A DNA stretch of 64,000 bases from Isoetes taiwanensis (GCA_021234155.1 JAJEKV010000002.1:37385107-37449106); one strand, 5' to 3'. Positions 36,998-47,830 are shown, counted from the stretch's first letter. Translations and numbers: made by a program. Notes: generated by a model from the letters alone, not told the origin.

Positions 36998-37013
36998 AAT
37001 TATCAGAGCAAGG
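36998..37013 (+). other. tRNA-Met-type primer binding site
   Basis: The sequence attatcagagcaagg next to the LTR resembles TGGTATCAGAGC, the complement of the initiator tRNA-Met 3' end used by many plant LTR retrotransposons; the first bases are changed. Confidence 0.6.
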
Positions 37014-37029
37014 TTTAGAATAGCGGCGG

Positions 37030-38310
37030 ATTGCGACACGAATATGTGCAGCCAATTTATGGGTTGCCAACTGTTGCTTTAACGGATGGCATAATACTTG
37101 CACTCCGCGATAATCATTTTAGAAGACCTGCCATTATTCGATTTTTTGAAACGTTTATGCCGGCACAACCTAGTGGGGGTTGTCGTCTCCCGCTATTAGT
37201 GAGCAGCCTCTTGGTGGTACCGGACACAAATGGGGTGACCCGGTTTCAAAGGCATTCTGGTAATTCAGGGAGGCAGTACCGTTGTTAATGGAGTAGGCTC
37301 TGGAGCAAGAACTCCAGCAGCACCAGCTGTTATTGCGACAGCGATTCTCTTCGCAATGAAGGTTCTCCAAGAAGAGCAATCTTTGATTGCTAGAACTCAC
37401 CGACAATATCTGAGAGGCAAATGGTCGATGGATCTTTGGAAAGTCTTTATGCGAGCACGCGGCAGGGAATTATTGGATCTCGCCACAAGGAACTCTAAAG
37501 TGCTGCAAATAATTCTACAACCCAAAGCGGTATGAGGTACCGCCGAGGACCCATTGTTAAGTGCACCACTTAGAATTGGTCGGCTCTCTTAGGACACAAC
37601 CAACCCGGATTGTAGATGATCCTCCCCGAGGAGGCCGTGAACAAAGCTCCGAAGAGGAAATCAAAAGCTCGGAAAAGATGAAAATGCCTGAGTTTGATAG
37701 GGCAGGAACACCCGGAAGGATCGCGATGATCCAGGGTGGTCGCATGAAATTATATTATCACGGCTACTAAGAAAGGTGATACAACAAAGGTATTGCGCCT
37801 CTTTAAGTTGAAAGGTCTTTGCCGTGGTGGCTATCCACAATCGAAACAATGAAAGACTTTTCGGTCTTGGGACGGAGACTTAGGTTTATTCAGGATGAGT
37901 ATGCACCTCACTTTGATAATTAGCCATGCACTAATATCACTCGTGAGTCGATGCAAATCGAAACTTTACAAGAGTATGTGAATAAACTTCAGGGTTGTTT
38001 GCATGACTTCCCGGATTACCCCTCGGATGAGGGTGGACCACTTTGTCAATGGTGCGAAAAGAAGTCGATTATCAAGACACACACTTATTTGCAAGCGGAA
38101 CCCAAGGGCTTCGAGGAAGCAGTGGAGCTTGCAAGGAAATTGGTTAGTCGTGAGGAACCTCAGAATACCAAGAAGAGTTTTTGCTGAGGTTGTTGAGATT
38201 ATGGGTATTGCTGTTGCTGTGGATATTGCTGAGGCTGAGAATACTGATGAGGCATGGCTTGAACTTCGAAAACTATTGTTTGCCAAAAAGGTGTCAGATG
38301 AGCACGGGTG
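37030..38310 (+). pseudogene. gypsy gag remnant
   Basis: The frame near 37,675 reads KMKMPEFDRAGTPG. Later, in shifted frames, come WWLSTIETMKDFSVLGR, EYAPHF, and TLQEYVNKLQGCLHDFPDYP. This order fits the retrotransposon Gag domain (PEFDG..DP.., ..AR.WW.., F...Y.., ..Y...F..L....P). A more basic N-terminal part precedes it from 37,030. Several stops and frameshifts interrupt it, and the sequence ends before any zinc knuckle or pol. A MITE fragment and an LTR follow. Confidence 0.7.
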
Positions 38311-38494
38311 CATTCTTCAGTGGCGTGATTGTACATGTTGCAGCGTTTGTGGTGAGGAGGACCATTAGTGGAATTATATTCATTGGCAGATGGCCTTGAT
38401 ATTCGCAAATATGACACCATATTTAACTGCGTTAGGTGGAGCAGACTGATGAGGTTGAACTATGTTCTGGGGCACCATGACAGGAGGGATGAAA

Positions 38495-38735
38495 GGAAGA
38501 TCGGGTAAAAGCATGTTAGGGTGTACCACTTTTGGAACCTGTAAAAGTACATACACTAGGTACTTCAAAACTGGGTACTTTCTCATTTTTCTTTTCATTA
38601 AAACTAATATAAAAATCCAAAAAAAAGTCAAGGACGTGTTAATATTCAAAGTTAAGATAAAGATAATGCTATTGGAGACCAATATATATATATAAAAAGT
38701 TCTAAAACATAACTTATATTGAGATATTATACGAG
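38495..38735 (+). mobile_element. Truncated copy of the MITE found at 45,910
   Basis: It starts GGGTAAAAGCATGTTAGGGTGTACC and continues 'cacttttggaacc', 'aaaagtac' and 'aaaactgggtactttct', the same order as the complete element at 45,910-46,231. The right terminal repeat is missing: the match fades in 'attgagatattatac' just before the LTR at 38,742. Confidence 0.75.
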
Positions 38736-38741
38736 AATTTT

Positions 38742-39266
38742 TGTGGCGTTCCAGGGAATATACATATAAATACATATATTCCTAGACACACAACTATACA
38801 AGTCTACTCTTGTAACCTTGTATACCTTAGGATGTGGCAATGGAACATCTAAGTTAAATGCTTAACTTAGATAACCCCGCCTTGGACAACACTTCACACG
38901 TTACCCCCCCATTGGTGCCAATGGCATCCAAGTGGACCCTAACTTATATTAGCCTAAACCCCTAACCCTAGACCTCTTTCCCGACCCTAGCACCTGAGAC
39001 TCATCCTTTTCGAAACTCCGTTTTGAGCAATCGGATTGCTTGTGGCGTAGTCTAGTCTTGGCAGCCCACGGGTGTGGATTCGATCTTGGAGCAAGTGCAG
39101 CTTTGACCAATTAATGGTTTCACTAGCTTGCTATCTGTATGTACTTGTTTTGGTTATCAAGGAGATGCCCATGAGAGCATTCTTGTCCATGTCTAGCCGT
39201 AGTATTTCTAGAAGTAGCTGAAGCGAGGATTTATTTCCTCACAAATCCATGGCCGCTGGAATTCCA
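38742..39266 (+). mobile_element. Solo-like LTR, related to 23,641
   Basis: It begins TGTGGCGTTCCAGGG and probably ends GAATTCCA. Four T residues lie on both sides, a possible short target duplication. It shares its block order with 23,641-24,130 ('cttgtataccttag', 'aacttag', 'accctaac', 'tttcgaaactc', 'gtggcgtagt..ag'). No internal element sequence follows. Confidence 0.6.
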
Positions 39267-40434
39267 TTTTTCATTGTGTTGCAGTTATGACATCAAATCT
39301 CACTTTGTTTAAATGGGTAATCTTCAACTAGATGAGTTTCAAAATTTAATTATGCTTGAACAAAGGGACACAGGCCTTTTTACCCAATTTCTGAATTTTC
39401 CAGTCTCACTCTTCTTTATTTGGGTAATCTGTGAAGAGTGGCCAGCCTTTTAAAGGTTTCCTTATCTGTGATGTTTTGGTATTTTCTCAGGTTCGATGAA
39501 GCCTCAGCCATTTCCAAGAGGGCACATACTTGGAATGCCCAGTATATTAAGTGTGAGTCGGCTTATTAGGAAAGAATTGGATGAGAGCTTTTTGGATTTT
39601 ATTTTAAGATTGATTTCTTGAGGTCTCGAAGGTTTTCAATGTCTTTTTAAGCTACATTCCTAAATCAGCATCCTACCTCCATAAGCTGCTGCTTGTGGAG
39701 GTCACTTAATCCATGTTATTGTAATATAGCCCATTCCTTTTGAGCAGCAGCTTATGCATAACAACTGAAAGAAAATGGATTATCAACAAGTGAGAACAAA
39801 ATTTGCATTAACAACAATTGAAGCCCGTTATTAACAACTGAAGCCCATCAATAGAAGCCTTGAAGAGCTCCTAGCTCAAACCAATGCCAATGCCAAGGTA
39901 AATCATATTCTTGCTGTGGAATGATAGATCAGTTGCATCAGTTGTGCTATATTGTGTTCCTAGCATGGAATGATAAATTTCAAAAGTTGCATCTGCTATG
40001 ACTTTTGAATCGGATGTAATATCGGATGCGATGAAAAGAAATATCATCTGGGACAGATATAGAAATATAAGGTGGGGGGAACCAGTCCACAGGCTGATGA
40101 AGATGACAGAATCATTACGGGATTTGGCAGACGCGATCCACAGAATGACAACCAGACACAGAGAAGTACACAGTGAAAGAGGGCTTGTAATATGATCCAT
40201 ACAAAACGGGTCATATAGCCTCACACAAATTGCTCAGCTAAAAGCTGATTGATAACGACGCATCACTGCACGGCCAAGAAGCCGAGGTAAAGCGGGATGC
40301 TGGTATTAAAAGAAAAAAGTCAGCCTTCAGAAAAGGCTACATTATAACAGCGTGATGTGCTAGTAGCACCCTTTTAGGGAGCTCGCCCATGCTACACAAG
40401 TCCAGGGGCCTTATGGCACAAGGGACATAAATGT
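39267..40434. other. Unrecognised stretch, possibly retroposon 3' part
   Basis: A short plus-strand frame at 39,998-40,195 is unrecognised. The part near 40,370 (ctcgcccatgctacacaag, ggggccttatggcacaaggg) leads into a simple-repeat run at 40,435, as in some LINE 3' ends. Confidence 0.35.
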
Positions 40435-40454
40435 ATTCTATTCTATTCTATTTA
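40435..40454. repeat. ATTCT microsatellite
   Basis: The run attctattctattctattt caps the preceding stretch. A similar shorter run lies at 20,025. Confidence 0.85.
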
Positions 40455-40859
40455 TTCCTTCAACTTGGATATTTTCGAATGTTGTGCGTGTATTTTCTCA
40501 AAATTGTGTATGGTTACTTAATAAGCCATACTTTAACATACTAGCTATATGTTTAAATGTCCCATTCAATATAGATGAATGTCATGGATCTCATGACCTC
40601 ACATTTTGCATGAGCATTCAATTTGCAAATGTCAGTTCATAGGGTGTCCAATGATTCAAGCAACTTTGCACATGATGCAACAACTCTAACATTACCTACC
40701 TTAAAATATATAAAGGACAAGTAATACTCTTCAATCCAAATATTCTCTATCTATCTATCTATCTACAAGTTCCACATAGAAGTAACAACTAAATGAAAGT
40801 AAAATTGGCTCAGAAATCTTAGTGCATACATGTAACAAAGCACACGTATTCAATTAGAT

Positions 40860-40910
40860 GTTTCCTCTTAGTGAGCCACAAAAGCATGCTCCCAACTCCA
40901 ATAGGGAAAT
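40860..40910. repeat. 51-base copy of the insertion target sequence
   Basis: The block gtttcctcttagtgagccac...ccaata immediately upstream of the chromovirus is repeated, with substitutions, immediately downstream at 53,546-53,595. The element appears to have inserted at the start of the second unit of a pre-existing tandem duplication. Confidence 0.75.
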
Positions 40911-40915
40911 GTTTC
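40911..40915. repeat. Target-site duplication, left (gtttc)
   Basis: The five bases gtttc precede the 5' LTR and the same five follow the 3' LTR at 53,546-53,550. A 5-base duplication is normal for gypsy integrases. Confidence 0.8.
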
Positions 40916-42533
40916 TGTGATGTTCCACATAGTTATATGGTGTATGTATAACCTTAACTTTGAATATTACCATGTCCTTGACTTTTATTTTGGTATTAGT
41001 TTTAATGAAAAGAAAATGCCATCATGGGAGTATGTAGTAACCCTAACATGCTTTTACCCACGCGACCACAAAGGGATTAATTTTAATTTAGCTATGCTAA
41101 ATTAATAAGGGGTTAATTAAAGGTTAACTACCTATAATTAAGGAATAATTATCTAATTAACTTAATTAAGCTAATTAAGTTAGGCTAATTAATTAATCGA
41201 AGAGGACACTGGCCAAACCTCGATTGGCCGGTGAGATCTACTAATTTGGGGTGACAAATTGAATCCCAATCCCAATTTGCCCCAAATCCCGAATCGAGAG
41301 AGGAGCTGGGCTTTGGCCCAGTCGCTTGAAGATGGAGATCCCACATGACAATGGTTCCGGCCGAATTGGGTTAGTAGATGGAGATTAGTTTGGTATTTCT
41401 AGGGCCGCCTACCATGGGGCTTCTTTGCTTTGTCTCGATGATGATTAACCCTTGTTTGATAGTTAAGAACTATTTTTGACTATTGATTATGCTCTATGAT
41501 GGATGGATGGATGTATCTTTGGTAGTATCTCTCTGTTAGTTCTTCCAAAACGAGGGATTAAGGGTAGAGACCTCTGTAACCTATGTTCATTAGTATGCTC
41601 CCAGTAGCTCCCCGAGTACCCAGTAAATGCGGCCTGTGCATAAAAGATCCACCAGTACATGGAATCTATGGCATGATTGAAACCGGATAAGGGCGTAGTG
41701 ATGAAAGTGTGGGGTGGGGTCTGCTTTGAGCATAAAGGCCTGAGGGGACTCCTTGGTGAGCTAGGCCTAATAAGCCCGGCCCGATGAAGCTTCGGCGGGT
41801 ATGGAGTCGACCTCCAAATTCTGATCTTTGTGATCATCACAGTACTGAAGTTAAAGTTAGGGGTAGGTCGAGATGCGGATCACGGGGGTACGTATGCGTA
41901 TTCTCTAAGCTCACCCATGGAATCAACTGCGACTACGGGAAGGGACACTTCCGGGCCTGCCTCATCGGACCGGGGGAGATGTAACCCGGAGTAGTCCGAA
42001 GAATGATACCTTTGGATTGCGTCTAGGAAGGCTACAATGGCGCCATAGCGGTTCAGCTCATCACGCAAAGGGAGTATTTCGCCGCGGGGAGGCGGATGGA
42101 GTGGATAACCTAGCCGATGTTCTATGCCAGATAGCGCCATGCCAAGATTAAATCTGGCGATCTCTTGAGACCTAGCCGTCAATCGATCCTCATTGGGTCA
42201 CGAGCGGTAGAACCTTGGGTTTGGGGTGTTTTTCCTTAGCCTTAGATGTATCTTCTCATTATCATCATTGGATGGATGTGCCACCCTTCGTTGGTGGTTG
42301 TTTATGATATGATTATGTTGTATGCTAACCTTGTATTCACGCCTCCTGACATAGGAGTCCCATTGAAGGCATGGCCGAATGACACCTCCGTGTCCTTCAC
42401 CCTGCATCTTTCTATAGATGGTCCGAAAGTTAGAGCCGGAGGGCCCCCGCTCATGGTGAGCTGATTGCCATGGGAGGGAAAGTCCCGCATGTGTATATGT
42501 CCGGGCCGCCGTGTATATGTTCGGGGAGCCGCA
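40916..42533 (+). repeat. 5' LTR of the chromovirus
   Basis: It starts TGTGATGTTCCACATAG and ends GGGGAGCCGCA. It contains an AT-rich stretch built of ttaattaa words near 41,100-41,200, a gatggatggatgg run near 41,500, and long conserved blocks shared with the 3' LTR. The two LTRs differ by many substitutions and indels, indicating considerable time since insertion. Confidence 0.9.
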
Positions 42534-42548
42534 TGGTATCGAGCCGTG
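42534..42548 (+). other. Primer binding site (tRNA-Met type)
   Basis: The sequence TGGTATCGAGCCGTG starts directly at the LTR end. It matches TGGTATCAGAGC, the initiator tRNA-Met complement, with one base missing, as in most plant gypsy elements. Confidence 0.85.
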
Positions 42549-43237
42549 ATTTTTTGCTGACCCGGAATCATAGCAAAAATCTCTAACCTTTAGATGCGGT
42601 GGTTGAGTGGGAGTTTAAGCTGGTTGGTACGCCTAACTTCTGGTGATTTAGTCTTGTGCTAGGTTGATGTAATAAATTGTGAGATTTAGGAAGTTTAGGG
42701 CGATTTTGGAGGGAAAATGGTGTAACTGGAGGACCCAGGTTTAGATGGGCCATAACGTTTTGTAGGTAGCTCGGATGAAGGCGAAAATGGTTCCAACGGC
42801 TCGGGCACATCCCAAATACCCTAGGGGGCACGTTTCCCGAGGTTCAAATGGCGACCCAAGGCTAGAATCCAAGATGGCGCGCTAGCGATTAGGTGTTTAG
42901 AATTAAAAGTTATGAGCGTATAATAGCACCAGCTTATATATCGGTCCATGCGTTATAAAAATACGCGTCCGTTTTTAAAAAAAAAAAAAAAAAAAAGTTT
43001 AAAAAAAAGAAAGAAAGTTAGTTTAAATTTGTGCTTTCCTTTTTTTTGGAAGTGTGTTTTCTGGGTCGTCTTTTTGCTGCCATAGCCGCCGGATTTGAGC
43101 TGTCCTTTCGCCATAGCCAACCTTGACCATTACCCTGCTACTACCCTAAGAGCCTAGCGCCTCCATCTAGAGACTAGCACCACCTATTTTACCCCAAGTG
43201 CTCTTCTTCTTGCTAGCCGTACATACCGTCTGTTGCC
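42549..43237 (+). other. Untranslated leader of the chromovirus
   Basis: No coding region is seen between the primer site and ORF A. A run of about 20 A lies at 42,977-42,996. Proline/Ser/Leu-type CT-rich sequence follows to the ATG at 43,238. Confidence 0.6.
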
Positions 43238-43998
43238 ATGCCGCGCTTCAAGCTCACTGTAGATCTAAAAACCATGAATGTTTTTCAGCTTTATAGTGTA
43301 CTCGTAGATCATCTTGGAGATGGTAGTGATATGGTTGACACTGTTCTAAACCTTCTTGTTACCCATTTTGTAGAGGGCCATAGAATCCCATATCCTATCT
43401 TCCATTTTAATGAATGCTTCCTTATGAAGTTGAATGAGGCCAACGCAGCCTATACTTTGGTAGAGCAGCCTGATCAAGCCCAAGCCATAGTTAAGTTCTA
43501 TCCGCTAGCGAGCCCAGATGAGGACCCCATAGAGCTTACACGAGAGGAAGCCCAGAGGATTATGCACCTTGCGAGGATAGAGGACCTGCAGCAGATTGCT
43601 AGTGGTACCCCCGAGAACAGAGTTGTACGCTTTTATTACCTAGGGAAGGGCCACGTACTCATGTACTTGGATCATTATAATCTGCCCCCTTTCTACTAGA
43701 ATGAAGAGTTACATAGTTTCATTTTCGACAATCTTCCACATGAATTCACTCAGGACCAGATGGATCTCATAGAAGCCGACATGCAAGCCCGACCGGCCCG
43801 ATATCATGCAGAGATTGCACGGCAAATTCAGGTGCGCCAGGACAAGGAAGCTCGAGATGCTGAGAGAGAGCGTATTCGTAGAGCAGAAGAGGTTGCCCAA
43901 ACACAGCAGAGTGCCGACCAGAATGTTGTTCAAGAGACAGAGGACAAAGTAGGTAACAGGAAGAGGAAGTTCACAAAACCAAGAAGGGGAGGCGTTCA
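43238..43998 (+). pseudogene. Chromovirus ORF A, N-terminal part (unknown domain)
   Basis: The ATG at 43,238 opens a frame of 153 codons to a TAG at 43,698, which continues in the same frame after the stop to about 43,998. The first part (MPRFKLTVDLKTMNVFQLYS...) is of mixed composition and looks globular. The part after the stop is rich in Arg, Glu, Gln and Ala and is likely helical or coiled coil (residues around EIARQIQVRQDKEARDAERE), ending in a basic KRKFTKPRRGG. I recognise no family. A frameshift near 44,000 joins it to the histone-like frame, so an N-terminal domain fused to an H3 fold is plausible. It is not Gag: the gag gene lies 3 kb further on. Confidence 0.6.
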
Positions 43999-44010
43999 TT
44001 ATAAAACCCG

Positions 44011-44439
44011 GTGCAGAAGGATGCTGAGATCGGCAAGAACACATCGGCACAACGTCGGGAACGGATGGTACAAAGGGCGAAACACCCTTCGACTGGTGGT
44101 AAGACTCTACCATTGCCCAAGCCAGCTGCCAAGCCGAGAAAGCCCCACAGGTTCCGACCAGGCACAGTAGCGCTGCGCGAGATACGTAAGTATAAGAAGA
44201 TTACTGAGCCCTTGATACGCCGGCTACCCTTCCAGCGTCTTGTCCGGAAAATTTCCCAAGATTTCAAGACCGACATGAGGTTTCAGGCTTTTGCTTTACT
44301 TGCACTTCAGGAGGCTGCTGAAGCCTATCTTATTGAGCTTTTGAGCGATGCAAACTTGTGCGCTATCCATGCGAAGCGCGTGACTATAATGTCTAAGGAC
44401 CTTCAATTAGCGCGAAGAATCCGAGACGACTTCCAGTAG
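44011..44439 (+). CDS. Histone H3-like protein encoded inside the retrotransposon
   Basis: The frame contains [50 protein letters not shown] and [20 protein letters not shown], which is histone H3. From KPHR (44,140) to the stop there are 99 codons, the same as H3 residues 37-135, so it aligns without gaps. By eye about 78 of 99 match canonical H3. K56, K79 and K122 equivalents, C110 and H113 are kept; the end is RDDFQ instead of RGERA. The tail is about ten residues shorter than normal but keeps STGGK (the K9 position is Pro, K14 is kept). A start at 44,065 ([13 protein letters not shown]) gives a 124-residue H3-like protein; 44,011 or fusion to ORF A is also possible. There are no introns or stops. 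Loop 1 is not lengthened, so it is not CENH3-like. Confidence 0.93.
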   Translation: MQKDAEIGKNTSAQRRERMVQRAKHPSTGGKTLPLPKPAAKPRKPHRFRPGTVALREIRKYKKITEPLIRRLPFQRLVRKISQDFKTDMRFQAFALLALQEAAEAYLIELLSDANLCAIHAKRVTIMSKDLQLARRIRDDFQ

Positions 44440-44700
44440 CTGTCGAAGATTTTTCGTTTTTTTTGTTAATATTGTATAAACTCTATGTAACATATTTATG
44501 TAAATACTCTTTTTTGGGAAAAATATGGAATTTAACGGTGTCTTTTAATGACTGTCTGTATATATAAATGTAAATTTATTAAATAAATAATATTTTTTTT
44601 TCGTACCTAGGAAAACGTGCCAAAAAGCTATAAAGTCACTTTTTGGACATTAGGGTTTCATTTCTCTCTTTGCCTTCAGCGCCTTCCTCCTCCTCCCTTG
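44440..44700 (+). other. AT-rich spacer with AATAAA-like signals
   Basis: Between the H3-like frame and ORF B lies AT-rich sequence with aaataaataat and tgtaaat words near 44,570-44,590. It could supply a polyadenylation signal carried along with a captured gene, or separate two spliced or subgenomic units of the element. Confidence 0.4.
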
Positions 44701-46433
44701 TTCCTTGTTCGTGATGGACCGCCCTACTCTACAATAATGGTAACTAGACGGTGAGCATTGGGACCCTGCGGTTCCCTTTGATGTCTTGCACCCTATCTCT
44801 CCGGCAAAGTGGATCTTATCCACAATATGCAAGCACATCCCCGACATGCGTTTCCTTCGGTTCTTCTCTGAGATTGTTACTGCGTGTGTGCTCAACGAGG
44901 CAGATTCGATTCAGATCTCGACTCCAACACCTTGATAGAGATGTTGGGAGGTGATGATCATGCATCTAATGTTCTTAGGGGCATCAGGAGGAGAGGGACC
45001 GACTTTCCTATTGTCACCATAGACCGCCAGCTTTGTTTTGAAGCCCGTTTTGCACTGGCAATAGTCATGGACCGGTACATAGAAGATGTCACGATACTAT
45101 GAGCGATCTACCACACCCGGTACCCTCGACCCGGAGGGGACGATGAAGTCGTCGACGAGCATGATTTTGTAAGATGGAAGCAACTGGCTACGGAGGCACC
45201 GACAGGCCGTGATAAAGCCCTAAAGCTTGAAGGGCTAGATCTTCTTCCCACTATACTCTTGAACAACCAAGAGTATCTTATTTTGGAAGATATCATGTGG
45301 GCATACCGTCGTCATCGCGACATCTTGCGCGGCGGCAAAAGCTTGAAGTCCTTTATGACCTTGCGAGTTACGCGGGATGACTTCGTCGATTTCACAACGC
45401 TTTGTTGTGCATCCGCCCATAAGTCCAAGAATTATTTACATTCCGCGAGAGGAGATAGAACCCGTTGAGACCCTCTTGTCTCTCCGGCCAGTTCATATTG
45501 ACCCGAAGATACACCACCTAGCGAGCAATTTGTGGCTATCATGCGACCTCCTCCTACAAGTCAGCCATTGGAGATCACTATGGCAGAGGTGGATCAGGGT
45601 GAGGAAGACCTTTGTGATGCCAAGATAAGTCTTCGGGATGATAAAGAAGAGGCCGAGCAGGAGAGGATACCCATCAACTTAGAAAAGGAAACAGAAACTT
45701 CAAGGGACCCACGGGTTAAGGCCATGGGCAACCAGTTGACCCGATTTTTCCTTTCTGCTTTCCGACAAGGTGAGGTCCTTTTCTTCTCCAAGTATTTGGG
45801 GCCTCAATCTGAAGTATCTTGGTGGGCACTCCGTGCATTATCCACCTTGGCGGGCCACAAGAAGATTGATTATCATGCCACCACTGTTACTTTGGTCCGA
45901 CGAGATCTTGGGTGAAAGCATGCTACGGTGTACCACTTTTGGAACCCTCAAAAGTACCTTCACTGGGTACTTTTAAAACTGGTACTTTCTGTTTTTTCTT
46001 TGCATTAAAATCAATTCAAAACTTTTGAATTGAAGGTCAATAACATATCAATCTATAGTATTAGAGGATAACAATACTATTAGAGACTAAAATTAATGAA
46101 TCAACTCTCAAACTTATTGTTTATTGAGACATTTATGCAAGTTCCCAGTACCCAGTGTTGGGTACGTTTTTGGGTAGTTTTGCACTCCCTAAAAAGAACT
46201 TTAGATGGCACACCCTAGCATGCTTTCACCCTCTTGCTATTGTGGCATTGGGGGACGTTGCGGGCTGGGCCAACATGCGTCTCCTTGTCGCTGCACCTCT
46301 AGCCACTTGCCTACCACCAGATGCAGCAGCTCGAGCCGCCCTCTCTGCTAGTCCCAGCACCACTTTAATGCGCTATCAGCCGCCTCCACAGCCGGATATG
46401 CCTATGGAGGAAGATGAGGGACCTAGTTCTTAA
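44701..46433 (+). pseudogene. Chromovirus ORF B, unknown, split by a MITE
   Basis: Coding-like sequence runs on the plus strand through several frames: WDPAVPFDVLHPISPAKWIL (about 44,758), then MLGGDDHASNVLRGIRRRGT from 44,941, then YLILEDIMWAYRRHRDILRG near 45,270, then ISPRIIYIPREEIEP, then MGNQLTRFFLSAFRQGEVLF to 45,909. It is interrupted by a MITE at 45,910-46,231 and continues in frame after it (AIVALGDVAGW...) to a Pro-rich, acidic end MPMEEDEGPSS. I recognise no family. It might be a second captured gene, an env-like extra ORF, or an N-terminal extension of Gag. Confidence 0.55.
45910..46231 (+). mobile_element. MITE nested in ORF B
   Basis: The 322-base element has inverted ends: GGGTGAAAGCATGCTA at the left and TAGCATGCTTTCACCC at the right, continuing imperfectly inward. 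TCTT lies on both sides; removing the element and one TCTT restores the reading frame of ORF B, which shows insertion into a once-open gene. No coding capacity. A truncated relative lies at 38,495. A 4-base duplication is unusual for the common MITE superfamilies, so I leave the superfamily open. Confidence 0.85.
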
Positions 46434-46620
46434 ATATGTTTGACAATTATAAATCTTTGTAATACTTATTAATGTAATTTTTGATTGGCATTTTCAATGA
46501 GCCATTACATAATATATATATGTACTATTTTTTTTTATGTTTCATTCTACTGTTCAGAATGGTCTTCATTGTCATACTTTGTATAATATTACACTCGCTT
46601 ATACCTTCTTATGTGTATAT
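46434..46620 (+). other. AT-rich spacer between ORF B and gag
   Basis: The spacer is T-rich and contains tatatatatg and long T runs, ending tgtatatag before gag-like coding sequence. It could be an intron (ending in ag) or simply untranslated. Confidence 0.4.
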
Positions 46621-47830
46621 AGACGGTGTACGAAATGCTTCTTGGCATACCCCTCCGGATGCTGGCAGATTGACACCCGAGCAAGAGCTCCTTTTGATGA
46701 AGAGGCAGTTAGTAGAGCTGCAAGCCTATGTGTTGAACACAAACCCTCCGCAATTCACACCTAAAAATGGACCGGAGTTACCGCCATTACCGCCGAGTCC
46801 ACCACCCGAGGCAACCACCCGCCGCACCCGGCACCGTGCACATGCGGAAGAGACACCATGCTAAGCGGCGTAGAAGCTCTTCTAGCGAGTGCCATCGTCC
46901 TCCACAGGCCAGACACCTCTAAATCTTGAATCATCCGTGTCGTCGGTCACCATGCTAGGAAGGATAAGGAGTACCGCCAAGACCGTGGACACCGCTATTA
47001 CCGGCATATGGAAGAACCGAAATTAGCCCGGTTTGATGGTAAGTCCAGAGGTAGGTCTTAATGCACGAGAATCTTGGTTAGATGAAGGAATTCGGGAAAT
47101 CATATGGTATGACCAGAAGGATACTGAGGTAAAGGTCGCCACCACCAACCTCACGGTGCGACCCATTTGGTGGAAGGGTTATGCTAGGGCAAAACATTTG
47201 GATAGGAGCGTGTAAGTTTAAGAAGTTTGCAAAGGCTTTTAAGTCACACTATGTGCCCCGCGTGCACACAAGTGCCAATGATCTGAGACTTTCTATAGGT
47301 TGGAGCGAGAAAAGAGCATGTCGATGCAAACCTATCTTGTGAGTTCATGCGCTTGAGGCTATATGTGCCGGGGATGAATGAGAAGAGGGCAGTGGAAGGT
47401 TATATTGAAGGGTTGGCACCATCAATTAAACGAATGGTAAAGGCCATAGACCCAAAATGCATTTGCGAAGGCCGAGGCTAAGGCATTAAGCCTCGAGGAG
47501 GACATACCAAAGAACCCGATGTCCGATTAATCACCTCTTATTCTCAACCTCGCCCTTACACACCATATAAGCCTCGTTCTCCAAGTCCTAGACCCCCTCA
47601 GCAAATGGCCGACAGGATAAGAAAGTCACCTTCAACGTGCCAGACAAGCCAAATAATATGGGTAGCTCAATTCGGGACCTCTTACAGTCTATTCCCAAAG
47701 AGGCTCGAGAACAGCTCCGCAAAGATAAGGCATGTTTGGTGTATCGCGACCGGGCACATGATGCGAGAACTGCCCTTATGTCACACAACCGCCACGGTGG
47801 CAATGGCCGACCTCGATTGGGATGATCTCG
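46620..47830 (+). pseudogene. Chromovirus gag
   Basis: The start is PDAGRLTPEQELLLMKRQLVELQAY (a short helical N terminus, in one open frame to 46,864), followed by an Arg/Ser-rich part. The core Gag domain is decayed, but RFDGK near 47,030, WW and SMQTYL near 47,330, and KAEAKALSLEEDI near 47,470 are in the right order. A zinc-knuckle relic follows at about 47,731-47,780 (ACLVYRDRAHDAR) in which two of the expected cysteines are replaced. Gag packages the RNA into virus-like particles. Several frameshifts make this copy non-functional. Confidence 0.7.

Noticed and set aside
44140-44436. The H3 fold as a centromeric H3 (CENH3)
   Set aside because: CENH3 proteins have a longer loop 1 and a divergent fold; this one aligns to canonical H3 without a gap and keeps QDFKTD.
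47637-47830. Programmed frameshift between gag zinc knuckle and protease
   Set aside because: The overlap would allow it, but gag already has several decay frameshifts, so this one cannot be told apart from damage.
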